Origin: Trichopria drosophilae
Lineage: Eukaryota > Arthropoda > Insecta > Hymenoptera > Diapriidae
NCBI GenBank assembly: GCA_030407085.1
Contig: CM059584.1
Location: 136,390,001 to 136,454,000 of the forward strand
Direction: 5' to 3'
DNA: 64,000 nucleotides
A program made the translations under genes and the position numbers. Below are positions 24,121 to 35,500 of this stretch, one piece after another. The notes under the pieces were generated by a model, which saw only the letters and a program-made list of their open reading frames with translations, had not been told where the DNA came from and made no database searches. Within the stretch, counting starts at the first letter, position 1. Each line of letters opens with the position of its first letter.

Positions 24121-24292
24121 TGGTTTTATAGTTTGTTTCAGATATTCTTTCTGGGAGGGTCGACTATGCCTAACTCGGAAGAGTGTTTGATCAGTAAACA
24201 ATGCAGTTACGAATATCGGATTGTAAGACAACGTTTAATGAAGAAGTTTAATTATATGTGTACGTTTTATACAAGTTAACAATCAGAATCAT

Positions 24293-25599
24293 AACCTTAC
24301 AAAAATTTGTTTTAATGGCATTTTTTATACTTCATTTCCAATGAAGTATTTCGTATCAAAATCGAAGTTGAAAACAATTGAAAAGTACATATCCTATTGT
24401 TTTCGATGTCGCTCTTCAAGATTCCGAGGTCAAAATTGATTTTCAGCAATCAGAAATTCCAATATGGCGCCGAATATGAAAAAATTTCCAAAAAATTGGG
24501 AATTTTTTATTCTTATCGATTTTTTTCGAGCTATTAGAATATTGGAATTCTATTGGAACCGTGCATAATGGTGCATAAAACAGTTGAATTTTAAGAAAAA
24601 ATTTTACTTTTATACCCCACATCATTCTAACGACCTCAAAATGGCGTCAACAATGAAAATTTCTTTGAAATATTTCTGAACGTTCTAACTCAAAAACTAC
24701 GTGCTGTTATAAAAAATGCTAAGAATGAAAAGTTCTTAGAATTAATCGAGAAATATAGTGGAATTTTTTCAGATTTTTGTGATTACATTTTTCACAATTT
24801 TTTTTCAAAATTTTTTGCAAACTTATAATTTATTTATGAAAAATACTGAAAAAAATTTGGTGTATTCACTTATGAATTCTACGAACTTTTTTGTTCTTTG
24901 CAATTTTTTCCAAAAGTTGATAGTTTTTTGGGGGAAAAAATCCTAAATTATATTTGAAATTCATTTCCTCGAAAACTATCAACTTTTCGAAAAAAAAATT
25001 GGAAAGAACAAATAACTCTTAGAATTCATCATAGAATACACTAAATTTTGTTCAGAATTTTTTGTAAATAAATTACAATTTTGAAAAAAATGAAAAACAA
25101 TTTCTCAAAATGTCATCAAAAAATTTTGAAAAAATTCCACTATATCGCTTGATAAATTTTAATCACTTTTCATTCTAGACTTTATTTTTAAAGTTCGTAG
25201 TTTTTGAGTTAGAGCGTCCAGAAATTTCTCAAAAAAATTTTCATTGTTGACGCCGTTTTGAGGTCGTTAGAATGTAGTAGGGTATAAACGTAAAATTTTT
25301 TTGTAAAATTCAACTACTTTATGCACCATTATGTAAGGTTTCAATAAAATTCCAATATTCTAATAGCTCGAAAAAAATTGATAGGAATAAAAAATTCCCA
25401 ATTTTTTGGAAATTTTTTTCATATTCGGCGCCATATTGGAATTTCTAATTGCCGAAACTCAATTTTGACCTCGGAATCTTGAAGAGCGACCTCGAAAACA
25501 GTAGAAAACGCACCTTTCAATTGTTTTCAACTTCGATTTTTATACGAAATACTTGATTGAAAATGAAGTATAAAAGTTGTTATTTCAGGCGTTAATGGG
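24293..25599. mobile_element. 1.3-kb foldback element G3
   Basis: The arms face each other about an axis near 24945. ATACTTCATTTCCAATGAAG at 24328 pairs with the complement ending near 25575, and AATATGGCGCCGAATATG at 24463 pairs with CATATTCGGCGCCATATTGG at about 25421. The core (24650-25240) is homologous to the core of G2, with shared words such as CTCTAACTCAAAA and TATAGTGGAATTTTTTCAGA. The right terminus read inward, CCCATTAACGCCTGAAAT, matches the G2 left end, so G2 and G3 are one family. Confidence 0.7.
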
Positions 25600-25676
25600 T
25601 TTAGGTTTCATTGTTCTTATCAATTGCCGTAATTTGTTGGTTTTGAATGTCTTGTACATTATTTTATGCTGCTTTT

Positions 25677-25827
25677 ATTGAAATAAACGAGTTTTCGTGA
25701 AAAAATTTTAAATAAATGCCCTTTATTGTCGAACGTCGACATAAACGCTTCTTCGTGCTAAACAGTTGAATCAAACACTTCTTCGTGGCGAAGAGCTGAA
25801 ATAAACGAGTCTTCCTAATAAAATCTG
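25677..25827. repeat. minisatellite of about five 28-31-bp units
   Basis: Units look like (T)GAAATAAACGAGTTTTCGTG, CGACATAAACGCTTCTTCGTG, GAATCAAACACTTCTTCGTG and GAAATAAACGAGTCTTCC. The repeat is diverged and non-coding. Confidence 0.55.
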
Positions 25828-26425
25828 AATAATCAAGTAATTCATCGCCATTACATAATATTATTGACTCTTCTTGATTATTTATCTTAATATTATTGTT
25901 TTGCTTATTATCTAAATTTTATTGTATGTTTTTTTATTGAAGTTTACTTGTGGAGGTTTACATTAATAAACAAATTTTATTAAAATGACATAGTACAAAG
26001 ATAAATTAAGTCTTCATTGCATGAAGAAATTTTATTAACACTTTATAAAACCATGCGAAAATATTCAACTGCCCTGCAGTTTACAATCCATATAACACAC
26101 ATTCCTTTAATCTATATAAGCACATATTTCAAAAGTAATTTTGTGAGTTTTTAAACCCTCGACAAAATTATCGCTTTTAAAGAAATATTACTTTGCTACA
26201 GAAAAAAATCATTTACTTCCACAAAACATATTGACTCTTGTGCTTTGGCATTAAAGGTCCATAAGTCGATTAAAATATAATTTGGAAAATTAATAAGAAA
26301 ATTAATTATTGATACTTGCCACAATCTTCGAGAAATGAAGTAAATAGAAAAATGTAGACTATTTTCAATCAAGTATAAAATCTTGAAAATTATTGTTGTA
26401 GTCGTTTGCAATTAATAAGAAAAGC
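25828..26425. other. 3' flank of the SCCPDH-like gene
   Basis: This holds the presumed 3' UTR. The first AATAAA on the minus strand after the stop codon is at 26036-26031, about 390 nt downstream. No other feature was recognised. Confidence 0.4.
26031..26036 (-). terminator. possible polyadenylation signal of the SCCPDH-like gene
   Basis: First AATAAA on the minus strand after the stop codon at 26426; further copies follow within 100 bp. AT-rich DNA makes chance occurrence likely. Confidence 0.3.
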
Positions 26426-29244
26426 TTATTTTTCAATCGTAGAAACTAGTTCGAATTTCATACCGTTTTCTTGTAATTCATCGATTAATGATGTTCTACT
26501 AAATGCAGCTCCAGGAGGTAAGACTCCACATCTATAACAATGATTACGTTCAGAGAAATTTTTAATTTAAAAAAATAACACTTACTTTTCAGGCATTTTA
26601 TTTGCTTCTTTAAGAACCGTAATAGCCGACATCATTAACATTGTGCATGTCGCACCATACCCTGGATTGACACCAGAGATTTTTGTGATTATTTCTTTGT
26701 TTGGAGGTTCTGTGTACTCGTCGGTAGGTTCTGCAAGTTTTTCAGTCCAACCCTTGGCGTTACACGTAATTGAAAAGTGTCCGTTTTCCATCGTTTCAGG
26801 TTTCGGACCTTCGTGACTTGCGAGACCTCCAGAGAAAATTTTTGGATGCTGTAATTAAAAATTTTATTATCATATTGAAATGTATCCCATAATTTTAAAT
26901 AGTACCTTCAACAATAGACTCCTCCCGCACGAATATTTCGTTAATATACTAAAAATGCCTCCAATGACCATTGTCATCAGTAATTGAATGAACGATCTGA
27001 AATTGACAAATTTATTATATTGAAAACACGAGCAAATAAAATTACGTACTTAAAAGTGACATAAGTTTGCACTTGAACAGGTCGTTGAGCATATTTTTCA
27101 AACAAAAATCGTTGGGACCGAAGTGCAACTGAACGATCCGATCCAGGAAAGACGACAGACCAACCTTCGGAAATGGCACTCCGATGAAGTGCACCCCTGA
27201 ATTATAAACAAATCATTTATATCATAAAATTAATTCTAAAATCAAGTTTATAAGAGCTCAATGTAACCTCATTCTAAGCTTTGGTTTAAATTCTGGTAAT
27301 TTTGTGGAAAAAAGTTTCTGTCGCAGTGATCGCAACTCATTGGCATGTGCCAATCCATACACGGCAGATTCCCATGTCCCATAATGCAAGATAGCTCCAC
27401 CTGTGTATGATCCTTTCGTCCAGAAATTCAGATATGTTTCGACACTATTGACGACACCTTCAAACTTTTGTTGCGTATAAATGATACCAAGGTCGCATGG
27501 AATGCTGTCAAAGCCGCACGCACTAATTACGTAAATGCCAGCTTTTTGAGCTGCTTCGTTGTATTCTAACTGCATTCTTTCCATGTACTACAAAGATAAT
27601 AAAATTATGTACTACAGGTATCGTAGCAACTTGTGCGTATGTTCGGAATATACCTGAGGCTCGCCACTGACGTCAACATGATGGGTTCTAGCTTCTATAC
27701 AAGCTTTAATAACCAGTTCGCCATAAAATCGATATGGTCCAACGCAATTGACAATGACTTTTGCACGTTCAGCCATAGATTTTAGAGATTCATGATCTTT
27801 TAAATTTGCGACAATGACTGGTATGTTTCCTGTTTGAATATAATTTATACATATCAAACCCATTTCAGTTCCATTTGTGAGACCGTTGTAAACCCTGGCG
27901 AAAATGGGACACTCTTTTAAGTGGTCATGAAGTGTCCCAGAAGCGTTTTGCACATTCATAAAATGTATTTGAACACTTTATGCCCTCTTAAATGACATTT
28001 AAAAGAACGAAAGTGTAACCTAAGTGTGAATTTAGAATCGAGTGTCCTAAAAATGTTCGGATGCATTTTTGTCCAAGTGTACGGAAGTATTCATTCGGTT
28101 GTAATAAAGGGACAGTTTTGCAGCTTTCCTGTGAGTGTACAATGGTGTTCGTTATCGGGGTTTTGAGTGTCTCGTAACACTTGCCTCGATGTATGCAATG
28201 TCACCATTTTTAATTTGACGGACATTCAAATGTATTCAAGTCCGAAACCAATTACAGTGTGGGACATCACAATTTTATTTATTGTCCAGGTGTCTTTTGG
28301 GCATCTGCTTCGGGGAATTTTGTTTTTCAAGGACTATTTAAGTCGAAAGTTACCAATAAATGTTAATTCGATATCCAGGTGTCTTAGTGCGCACTAGTTC
28401 AGTCAGTGAAAAACGCCTTAATTTAGATTTATACTCGTTAATGAAATCTTACACTTATCGAACACTTTGTGAACGCTTTAAAATCGGTAGAAACATCTAA
28501 CGAACGCTTTGTGTACATTTAAGAAAACAATTACGTTAAAGTGTACAAGAACACTCAAATGCACAAATTCACACTTCGATTACATTTTCATGCACCCTTT
28601 GAACACTTTTGGTACATTTGTAGGACGCTTAGTTTCGCACTTCGTGAACGCTTAACAGAGTGTCTGATTTTCGTCAGGGAAATAATGTAAACTGTATTGG
28701 CCATTATATTAAAAGAGATACTGAATAATTTTATCACGGTTCATTGTTACAGAAGTGAAGGACATTAATTTCTATAATTATAATTGCATAATTATTTCTT
28801 GGCACGACGGTCTACTTACATTTGAGGAGAATAAACAAAATTGAAGAAGTAAACATGCGTAACGACAATCCTCGTTAACGTTACACTAAAAAAATCTATT
28901 GTCATGTTTATATCCAAAAAAAGTTACTTAACTATTGATAAAGTGAAACGTATCCTTCCGTTAAGTGTTAAAAAAATAATGTTAAACGTGTTTCGCAGCA
29001 TTACTTCATTAATTTTTATACGTATTGAACTTGATTCATTAAGATTTTTGGTATTTCTTTTATTAGTGATTTTACCTGCATTCGGAGCAAATTCTTTCAG
29101 AACAGCTTCAAGAGTTTCCTTGCTACGTCCCGCCACTCCCCATGTGAAAGATTTTTTTTCTGCGAGTCGTGCAGCTTCCTTCACGGTATATTTACCAGTG
29201 AAGCCGGTTGCCCCGAATATAACGATATCTAAACGTTCGCCCAT
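26426..29244 (-). CDS. SCCPDH: saccharopine dehydrogenase-like oxidoreductase (seven coding exons)
   Basis: Exons on the minus strand: 29244-29076, 27829-27654, 27587-27268, 27196-27050, 26996-26906, 26848-26586, 26531-26426 (stop TAA). All introns are GT-AG, the phases agree throughout, and the total is 1272 nt, 423 residues, close to the roughly 430 usual in the family. Residues 10-16 are GATGFTG, the Rossmann dinucleotide-binding turn. VNCVGPYRFYGE (83-94), VSGEPQ (110-115) and CGFDSIPCDLG (139-149) are hallmark family motifs. A hydrophobic stretch at about 273-290 (FIQLLMTMVIGGIFSIL) could insert in or lie on a membrane. Family members are predicted NAD(P)-dependent oxidoreductases linked to lipid droplets and mitochondria, and no catalytic activity is firmly assigned to them, so lysine catabolism should not be assumed. 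TTATTGCAG ends 4 nt before the ATG, so an upstream non-coding exon is likely. Intron 1 carries a 787-bp MITE. The gene appears intact. Confidence 0.93.
27893..28679. mobile_element. 787-bp MITE in intron 1 of the SCCPDH-like gene
   Basis: The ends are CCCTGGCGAAAATGGGACAC and, read inward from the other side, CCCTGACGAAAATCAGACAC. Both are flanked by AAA, a possible 3-bp target duplication. Sub-terminal words GAACACTTT, GAACGCTTT and AAGTGTAC recur many times. There is no transposase. It accounts for most of the 1246-bp first intron. The plus-strand open frame at 28167-28397 lies inside it and is not a gene. The ends share CCCTGRYGAAAAT with the element at 50648. Confidence 0.8.
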
Positions 29245-29557
29245 AATTCTGCAATAAATTGCAAAAATATATGGTATTGCGATGGTTACATTAGCAATAA
29301 GAGGAATAACATAGAAATATAAATTGGAAAGGATTCAACATAAATTTATTTGATATGCAGCTCTTAAAATGAATAAAAAAATGCATCCTTTCTCTTATAA
29401 TTATACGATCGCAATTGAATATAGTCTATGTAAAATCTGAAATCTCTGACCTTACTTTCTTACACAAATTGTTACATTTTGATATTGATTATCCGATTTT
29501 ATTAAAATACAGTGGTTTACTAGTTATTTGTTTATTTATTTATTTTAGAATAAACAA
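29245..29557. other. 5' flank of the SCCPDH-like gene
   Basis: Likely promoter or 5' intron region. No TATA box or initiator could be picked out with confidence. Confidence 0.35.
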
Positions 29558-31152
29558 CCCGCTAAACAATATTCCGTTACAGCAACATCTTTGAAACGTC
29601 GCATTATAGCCATGCGACCAAACTTGTTTCATTGCAAAAACATTTTTGGGACGTCCTTGGAACCAGAAATGTCCTGCCACATTTACGGTTTTTAAATAAC
29701 GTTTCATTCGTAACGTACCTGCGACGTTTGAAAACTATACATCCAACGTTGTAAAAACGTTACATTAAACGGTCATAAATAAAAATTATAAGAAATTCGA
29801 CGAATTATTTTATTCAATTCGAATTTTATTATTATTTATGTATCGTTAGATATGTTATGAAAGAATGTAGTTTTATAATTTTACTCGCAAATAAATCTAT
29901 GAATCTAAGAAAAATCCGTCCCGACCGAGGATCGAACCCGGGTCTACCGGTTACAACGCTGACGTCTTAACCACTACGCTACGCTCGCATACGTATTACC
30001 ATGCGAACGAGAGCTCTTATACTCAATCGTAGAAGGCTTCTTGATAAATGCGGGTTTAGTTTAAACAAGATATGTTTAATTAATTTTGTCACTTCTATAT
30101 CAGGAATAATAATATTTTAATATTATTTAACTATTTTGTAGTAATTTATGGTAATTTAAATAAATATTTTTAAGATATCCGTATAATATTTTTTTTAAAC
30201 GAAATGGATTAATAGACAATGTTTAAAAAAATGTAAAGTTAATTGACACACGTATATTTTACAAATGCACTACTTGGAAATAAGTTATGAAATTACGCGG
30301 ATATTAAAATTAACACAAGTGAACCACTTTTTAAATTATGAATTAAATTTAATACAATTTACATTAAAAATAATAAGGTGCGAGTTATTTTTCTGGACAA
30401 GTGACGGAAATTTACAAATTTTGTACATAAATATATTAAAAGCGAACGAGTTTTTTAAAATAAATACACTGTATATATAAAATGCATATTCTCTAAATAT
30501 TACAAAACCCGTTTCAATTTCAAATGTGAAGTATAAGAATAGTTAAATTTCACTTCATTGCAGTCTCAGCCTCAAATTACTCTATATTTTAAATTAATTT
30601 TTGTAATAATATTACAAAAAAAAAATATTGAATTTAATGGACATCAATGTATTTAAGTTACACACGTATAAGAAATAAAAAGAACAAAATTAATAATAGC
30701 AAATAATATTATGCACCAGAAAAAAGAATAATTATAAGAAGAAAAAGATTGCATGTAAATCATGCTAATATACGAAAATAAATGCTGCATTCGAAAGCTT
30801 TCGAATCTTGATGGCGAAATCTGAGATGGAACCGGTCGAAACGATTGAATTTATGCAATAAATCATGTCTACGAAACGTTGCATTCGTAACATTACATGA
30901 ATGTTACGTTAGTAACCTGAATGCGACGTTTTAAATTTCCTTGGTGATTTTGTGACGTTGCAGAAACGATTCCATAAAACGTTTTTAAAACTGTTATAAA
31001 GTGACATTCTGGTAATGTTACGCATTAGCTTTGTGTATTTAGATATTGTGCAACGTTGTGTAAACGGCATCAAGAAGTTGTTACGAAACGTTACGTTTTT
31101 GCCATAAATGGGATAACATGTAACGTTTCATTTACGTTACATGTTTAGCGGG
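29558..31152. mobile_element. CCCGCTAAAC MITE with insertions
   Basis: The left terminus is CCCGCTAAACA; the right terminus read inward is CCCGCTAAACATGTAACG. Both arms are packed with variants of AACGTTACG/CGTAACGTT (29570-29780 and 30860-31150), the usual sub-terminal repeat pattern. The middle (about 29790-30850) is AT-rich and holds a tRNA-like sequence, so the element was probably expanded by later insertion. Confidence 0.6.
29917..29989 (-). ncRNA. tRNA-like sequence (pseudo-tRNA or tRNA-derived SINE head)
   Basis: Read on the minus strand, an A-box (TAGCGTAGTGGTTAAG) and a B-box (GGTTCGATCC) stand at tRNA spacing. There is a D arm, a loop TTGTAAC that would give anticodon TGT (Thr-like), and a good T arm (CCGGG/CTCGG). 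The 5' strand GCGAGCG does not pair with the 3' acceptor TCGGGAC, and the anticodon stem has two mismatches. It is therefore not a functional tRNA-Thr; the intact Pol III promoter boxes fit a SINE head. Where the SINE would end is not clear. Confidence 0.55.
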
Positions 31153-31159
31153 AATGTGA

Positions 31160-31910
31160 TTCAGAAGCGTTGGTCAAGTGGTCATTGATTAACAGACTTT
31201 GTCTAAATGTTGCTAAGAGTAAGTCCATTTCTTTCTACAGAATTAGAGAACCTATGCTTTTTTCATATTCCATAAACGGGTTTTGTCTAGAGTGAATTTC
31301 CTCAATCAAGGATCTCGGAGTGATTTTCGATCGCGCTTTGAATTTTATAGAACATTTATAGTATGTGGTAACTAAATCTTATAAAACTCTCGGATTCTTG
31401 ATCAGAATTACCAACTTTCATAATATTCATACGATCATATATCTTTATCGCACATAAATTCTGCCTCATTTATTATATTGCTCGTCTATATGAACACCTT
31501 TCGTTGCTCATGATATTTCTGATCTTGAATCGATACAACATAAGAGATATTTATCTCGAAAGGCTGGGAATCGGATGCACCCAATATCGGTAAAGTCCCT
31601 ACATTTATACTACGATATTTTATTAGCTTATAAAATTCTTAAAGGGTTGATTCATAGTGAGGAAGTTACGGGTTTATTTATACAGTGGTCAATCTCGCAC
31701 CAGCTTCGTACTATTCGATTCATCGAAAAATCCGCTAATCGCACAAATTATGGGTTTAATATGGGTGCTTTAAGCTCGAAATACTTTAAAACCAGCGAAG
31801 ACTCATCTTCCAATTAAGTTTTAATCAAATGTAATGTGTATTATAATCTTTCGTGTACTCTACTCTAATTGAATTTATTATATTCACCATATGGGTTAAT
31901 AAACTACAAT
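31160..31910 (+). pseudogene. decayed jockey-type LINE 3' end
   Basis: Broken plus-strand frames read SLINRLCLNVAKSKSISFY, then SSIKDLGVIFDRALNF, IEHL, TKSYKTLGFLIR and later LLAYKILKGLIHS. That is the usual order of the thumb and C-terminal region of jockey-like reverse transcriptases (LN..KSK, DLGV..D..L.F..H). Stops and frameshifts are frequent. The tail at about 31890-31945 is A-rich with TTATTATTATTA, a typical LINE 3' end. It is 5'-truncated. Confidence 0.7.
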
Positions 31911-31945
31911 ACAAAAAATACAAAAATTATTATTATTATTAATTA

Positions 31946-32241
31946 ATTGAGGATTCTTACTATATTACCAAAGAACAGTTGAGTCACTAATAGTTCATAA
32001 ATTTGCTTGAGAGTGTACTATTATTAAACACAGTCATCAAAATTTATTTATATCTAATATTTTTGTAATAAGGTTCTCCCGTTGATTAAATAAATAAAAT
32101 AAGCAAAATATGGAAAATTGGCGGAGGAATAAAGTTCATCAAAATCCCGAAAGGCTAAAATTTCGATATTGTGTGAGTCCAAGGTATTTTAATTTACTTT
32201 CATTTTGCCAAATTTTCAAAGACAAAGTGAAGAAAATCACA
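31946..32241. other. spacer left of the non-LTR retrotransposon
   Basis: AT-rich, with no feature recognised. Its right end joins the 15-bp target duplication. Confidence 0.35.
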
Positions 32242-32256
32242 CTGGAGCCATATTAT
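32242..32256. repeat. target-site duplication, 3' side of the LINE
   Basis: CTGGAGCCATATTAT, identical to 37373-37387. Confidence 0.9.
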
Positions 32257-32531
32257 TTGTATTTTTTTTTTGTATTGTTTATTAACCCACAATTGAATAT
32301 ACATAAATTCTTTTGGGTGGAGTACACAATAGAGAGGAAAAAACAAAAATTTACAAAAATAAAAATACAAACAGTATATTACATTACACGACCGACAGGC
32401 TTGCCTTTCATACAAATAAAATAACAATAACGCACACGCAATTACCGTACAGTACACTAGACGGTCTGGGGACGAAGAACTAAAAGTACAAATAAAACTA
32501 TAAAAATAAAAATAAAACTACGCAAGGTAAC

Positions 32532-35500
32532 CTACATTTCCAAAAGAAATTTTCTTCTTTTGAAGCACGAGCAGACAAAACCAAAGAGGGCTTTTATAAT
32601 ACGCGGATCGGAAGAATGGATCAGAAAGGCCAGCACACTCTCAATCGCACAATCGGGGACCAAGCCACTCCTGGAGAGTCTAGATCTTGACGGGCTGGAA
32701 TGAGGACACTCACACAAAATATGCATCAGTGTCTCCATTCTGCCCGTGTTACAAACCGAACACGGCTCAGTCGGATTGTACATGTACAAGGTGGATCCGA
32801 TACAAAATGAACGTGAGAATGTGGTGGCCGTTCGTAACTGGACTTTAAGGCGTAAATGAGAAAGCTGGCAGCGTACAGGAGCAAGAGAGGCCAGACCGTC
32901 AGAAAATTGCCTATATATAGGAATCTGACACGATTCAGACTCAAAGTAGCGGCGCAGGTCAAGATTACGCAGGGAAGTGGCAAAAGTCTCGCAGGTTGAC
33001 TTTAGATTAGATTCCCAATTTTCTGGCGTAAAGTGAGCCCATAAATCAGGGTAGTAGGATGTAGGGAGGACTGCCTTCAGCTGAGAAATCCAATTTATCC
33101 GAGATGCATCCGAGTTACCCATATTAAGCTCAAGGAGCCTAAATAGGCCGAGGCGCGCCAAACTGGTGGAGGCTTGGCGCATATATTTGATGACTAAAAT
33201 TAAAGCACGACGTATAATTTCAACCGAAATTGGATAAAGTCCCAGCTCAAGGCGTAACAGGTATGCCGGGGTCGATTTTGGAAGCTTGAACCATTTCTTA
33301 AAAAATTCGACCTGCACTGATTCCAATCGATCGAGGTGGCCGAGGGCCCAACAGGGAGCAGCATAAAGGAGAGTTGATATTATAGCGGCTCCATACAATT
33401 TAAGGGCGGCACTGCTAGAGTCACATCTTCCTGAGGCCATTATGGACAAGATAGACGCCGTTGCTTGGCGGGTCTTGGCCATAGCGTTCTCAGTTGCCTT
33501 CAGCCCGCTCGCTGATGACGAAACAATTGTACCCAGGTAAGGGTACGTAGACGCCACCTCGACCTGCTGATTGCCGTAGAAGAAGCTTCTAGAAGAAGCG
33601 TCCAAAGGGCCGCCCCTTCTGAAAACTAGTATTTTCGTTTTGTCAAGGTTAACATCCAGGCCATTCAAATTACAATAGGACTCAAGCACTTTTAATTTGG
33701 CTCTTAGATCAGCAGGAGAGTAGGCGAATATCGTCAGGTCATCAGCGAAAAGGAGCATCATAAGGTCATAAATTGACGTAAAGTCAATGCCCCTCAAGCC
33801 TTGTTCACGGAAATAAGACACAATATCGGAAATATAAAAAATGAAAAGCAGAGGGCTCAAAATTTCTCCCTGTAGAACACCCGCACTCACCCTAACAGGC
33901 TCAGTTGTACCGGCATCACAGACAACAGCTGATTTAGCTGACTCATAAAAGGCCTTAAGCAACCTGACCATTTTGGCACTAACCCCCAATTTATATAGCT
34001 TGAGCCAGAGTTTGTTGTGAGGAATAGAATCGAACGCCCTGCGGAAGTCGACAAAAAGGACATAGCACTTCGAGGCTTTTTTCCTAAGTTGTATCTGGAC
34101 TGCTGCATTTAGCGTAAAAATATTGTCTTCAGCAGAGCGTCCTCTTCTAAATCCGGCTTGCTCATCCGGAAGTATATCTCGATGTTGGAGCCAGTTCTCC
34201 AATCTCGCCGCAAGCACCTGCGTAAAGAGCTTCGTTAAGGCGTTGGTAATGGCTATCGCACGGTAGTTTTCGGGAAGAGTTCGATCACCCTTTTTAAAGA
34301 GCATGAAGAGATTAGCCCGCATCAGCCCCTCTGGAGGCAGCTCAGTTGACAGGATCAAATTAAAAAGGTCTAGGACATAAGAGAACCACTCTCCGGAGAG
34401 AAGCTTCCAAGTTTCAGCCGGAATACCGTCCGGACCAACTGCTTTGCCAGACTTTAGTCTCTTCATGCTCTCCATCAACTCTCGCGGGAAAACTAAGCCA
34501 TCAAGATCCCTGTCAAAAGTCCCATAGAATGTCAAATGCAATGATGGCTTCGGAGGATAGAGGAGCCCCAAGTGCCCGCCCCAGGCCTCAAGAGACACAG
34601 CCGAACTACACAAAGTAGACCGCCTATGCCTCCGAACCGTGGACCAGAAACCCTTGGAGTCCCTCACTCTCGCGAAGGCGTCAGCCAGTCGTGAGGAGTG
34701 AAGCCTTTTTGCAACAACTGTTGCCTGTTTAAATTCCTTCTTTGCGGCAAGATAGGAAACTTCAAAGGGCCTCCCATGACCGTTCAACCGCAGGAGATGA
34801 CGGGCTCTGTTCATAGCTTTTCTGGCAGACCTACAGGACGAATCATACCACTGCGGTACAGCACGTCTTAAGCTACTTTTCTTCTCAGACGAAGTGACTA
34901 AGGTTACTAAACCCTCTTGCATGAGAATGCCTAGTAAACCGGAACAGAAGGCATCAAATGACGGGCTTTGCGCATCATAGTCATAAAATAATTCATACGG
35001 GTTGCGTTCACTCATGCGCTTAACAAGTCGAGACTCACCCTCAAGGGACCACGACGCTTTAAATCTGAACGGTGCAGTACTTGACGAACACGAAAAAGAG
35101 GGCGAGTTACATAGTGTTAAGGAAAGCGAAACGACTGCCGGAAAGTGGTCCGAGCCTCCACCATCATGATCTATAAAAAAATCTCTAACAATGTACAAGT
35201 GGGCGGCAGAGACCCAGACCAAATCGACAATGCTTCGTCCCTTACAATCCAAAAAGGTAAACTGAGCGGGTGAGTCGCTGAGCGAACGACCATTTAAAAG
35301 AACATAGTTATTTTCAAACATAAAATCGTATAAATATTTACCCCGAGAATTAATTCTTTCATCGCATGTTTTTCTAATAATCTCGAGTTGAGTCTCCTCA
35401 AACAAATTCGGAAAATCGCGTTCAAGGTCAAGGTCACCAGTCCATGAATTGAAATCACCCCCTAAAATAAACATACTGTCCGGAAATTTAATTAAAAGTG

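Noticed and set aside
28904..29257. A 117-residue plus-strand frame
   Set aside because: It is antisense to exon 1 of the SCCPDH-like gene and its intron.
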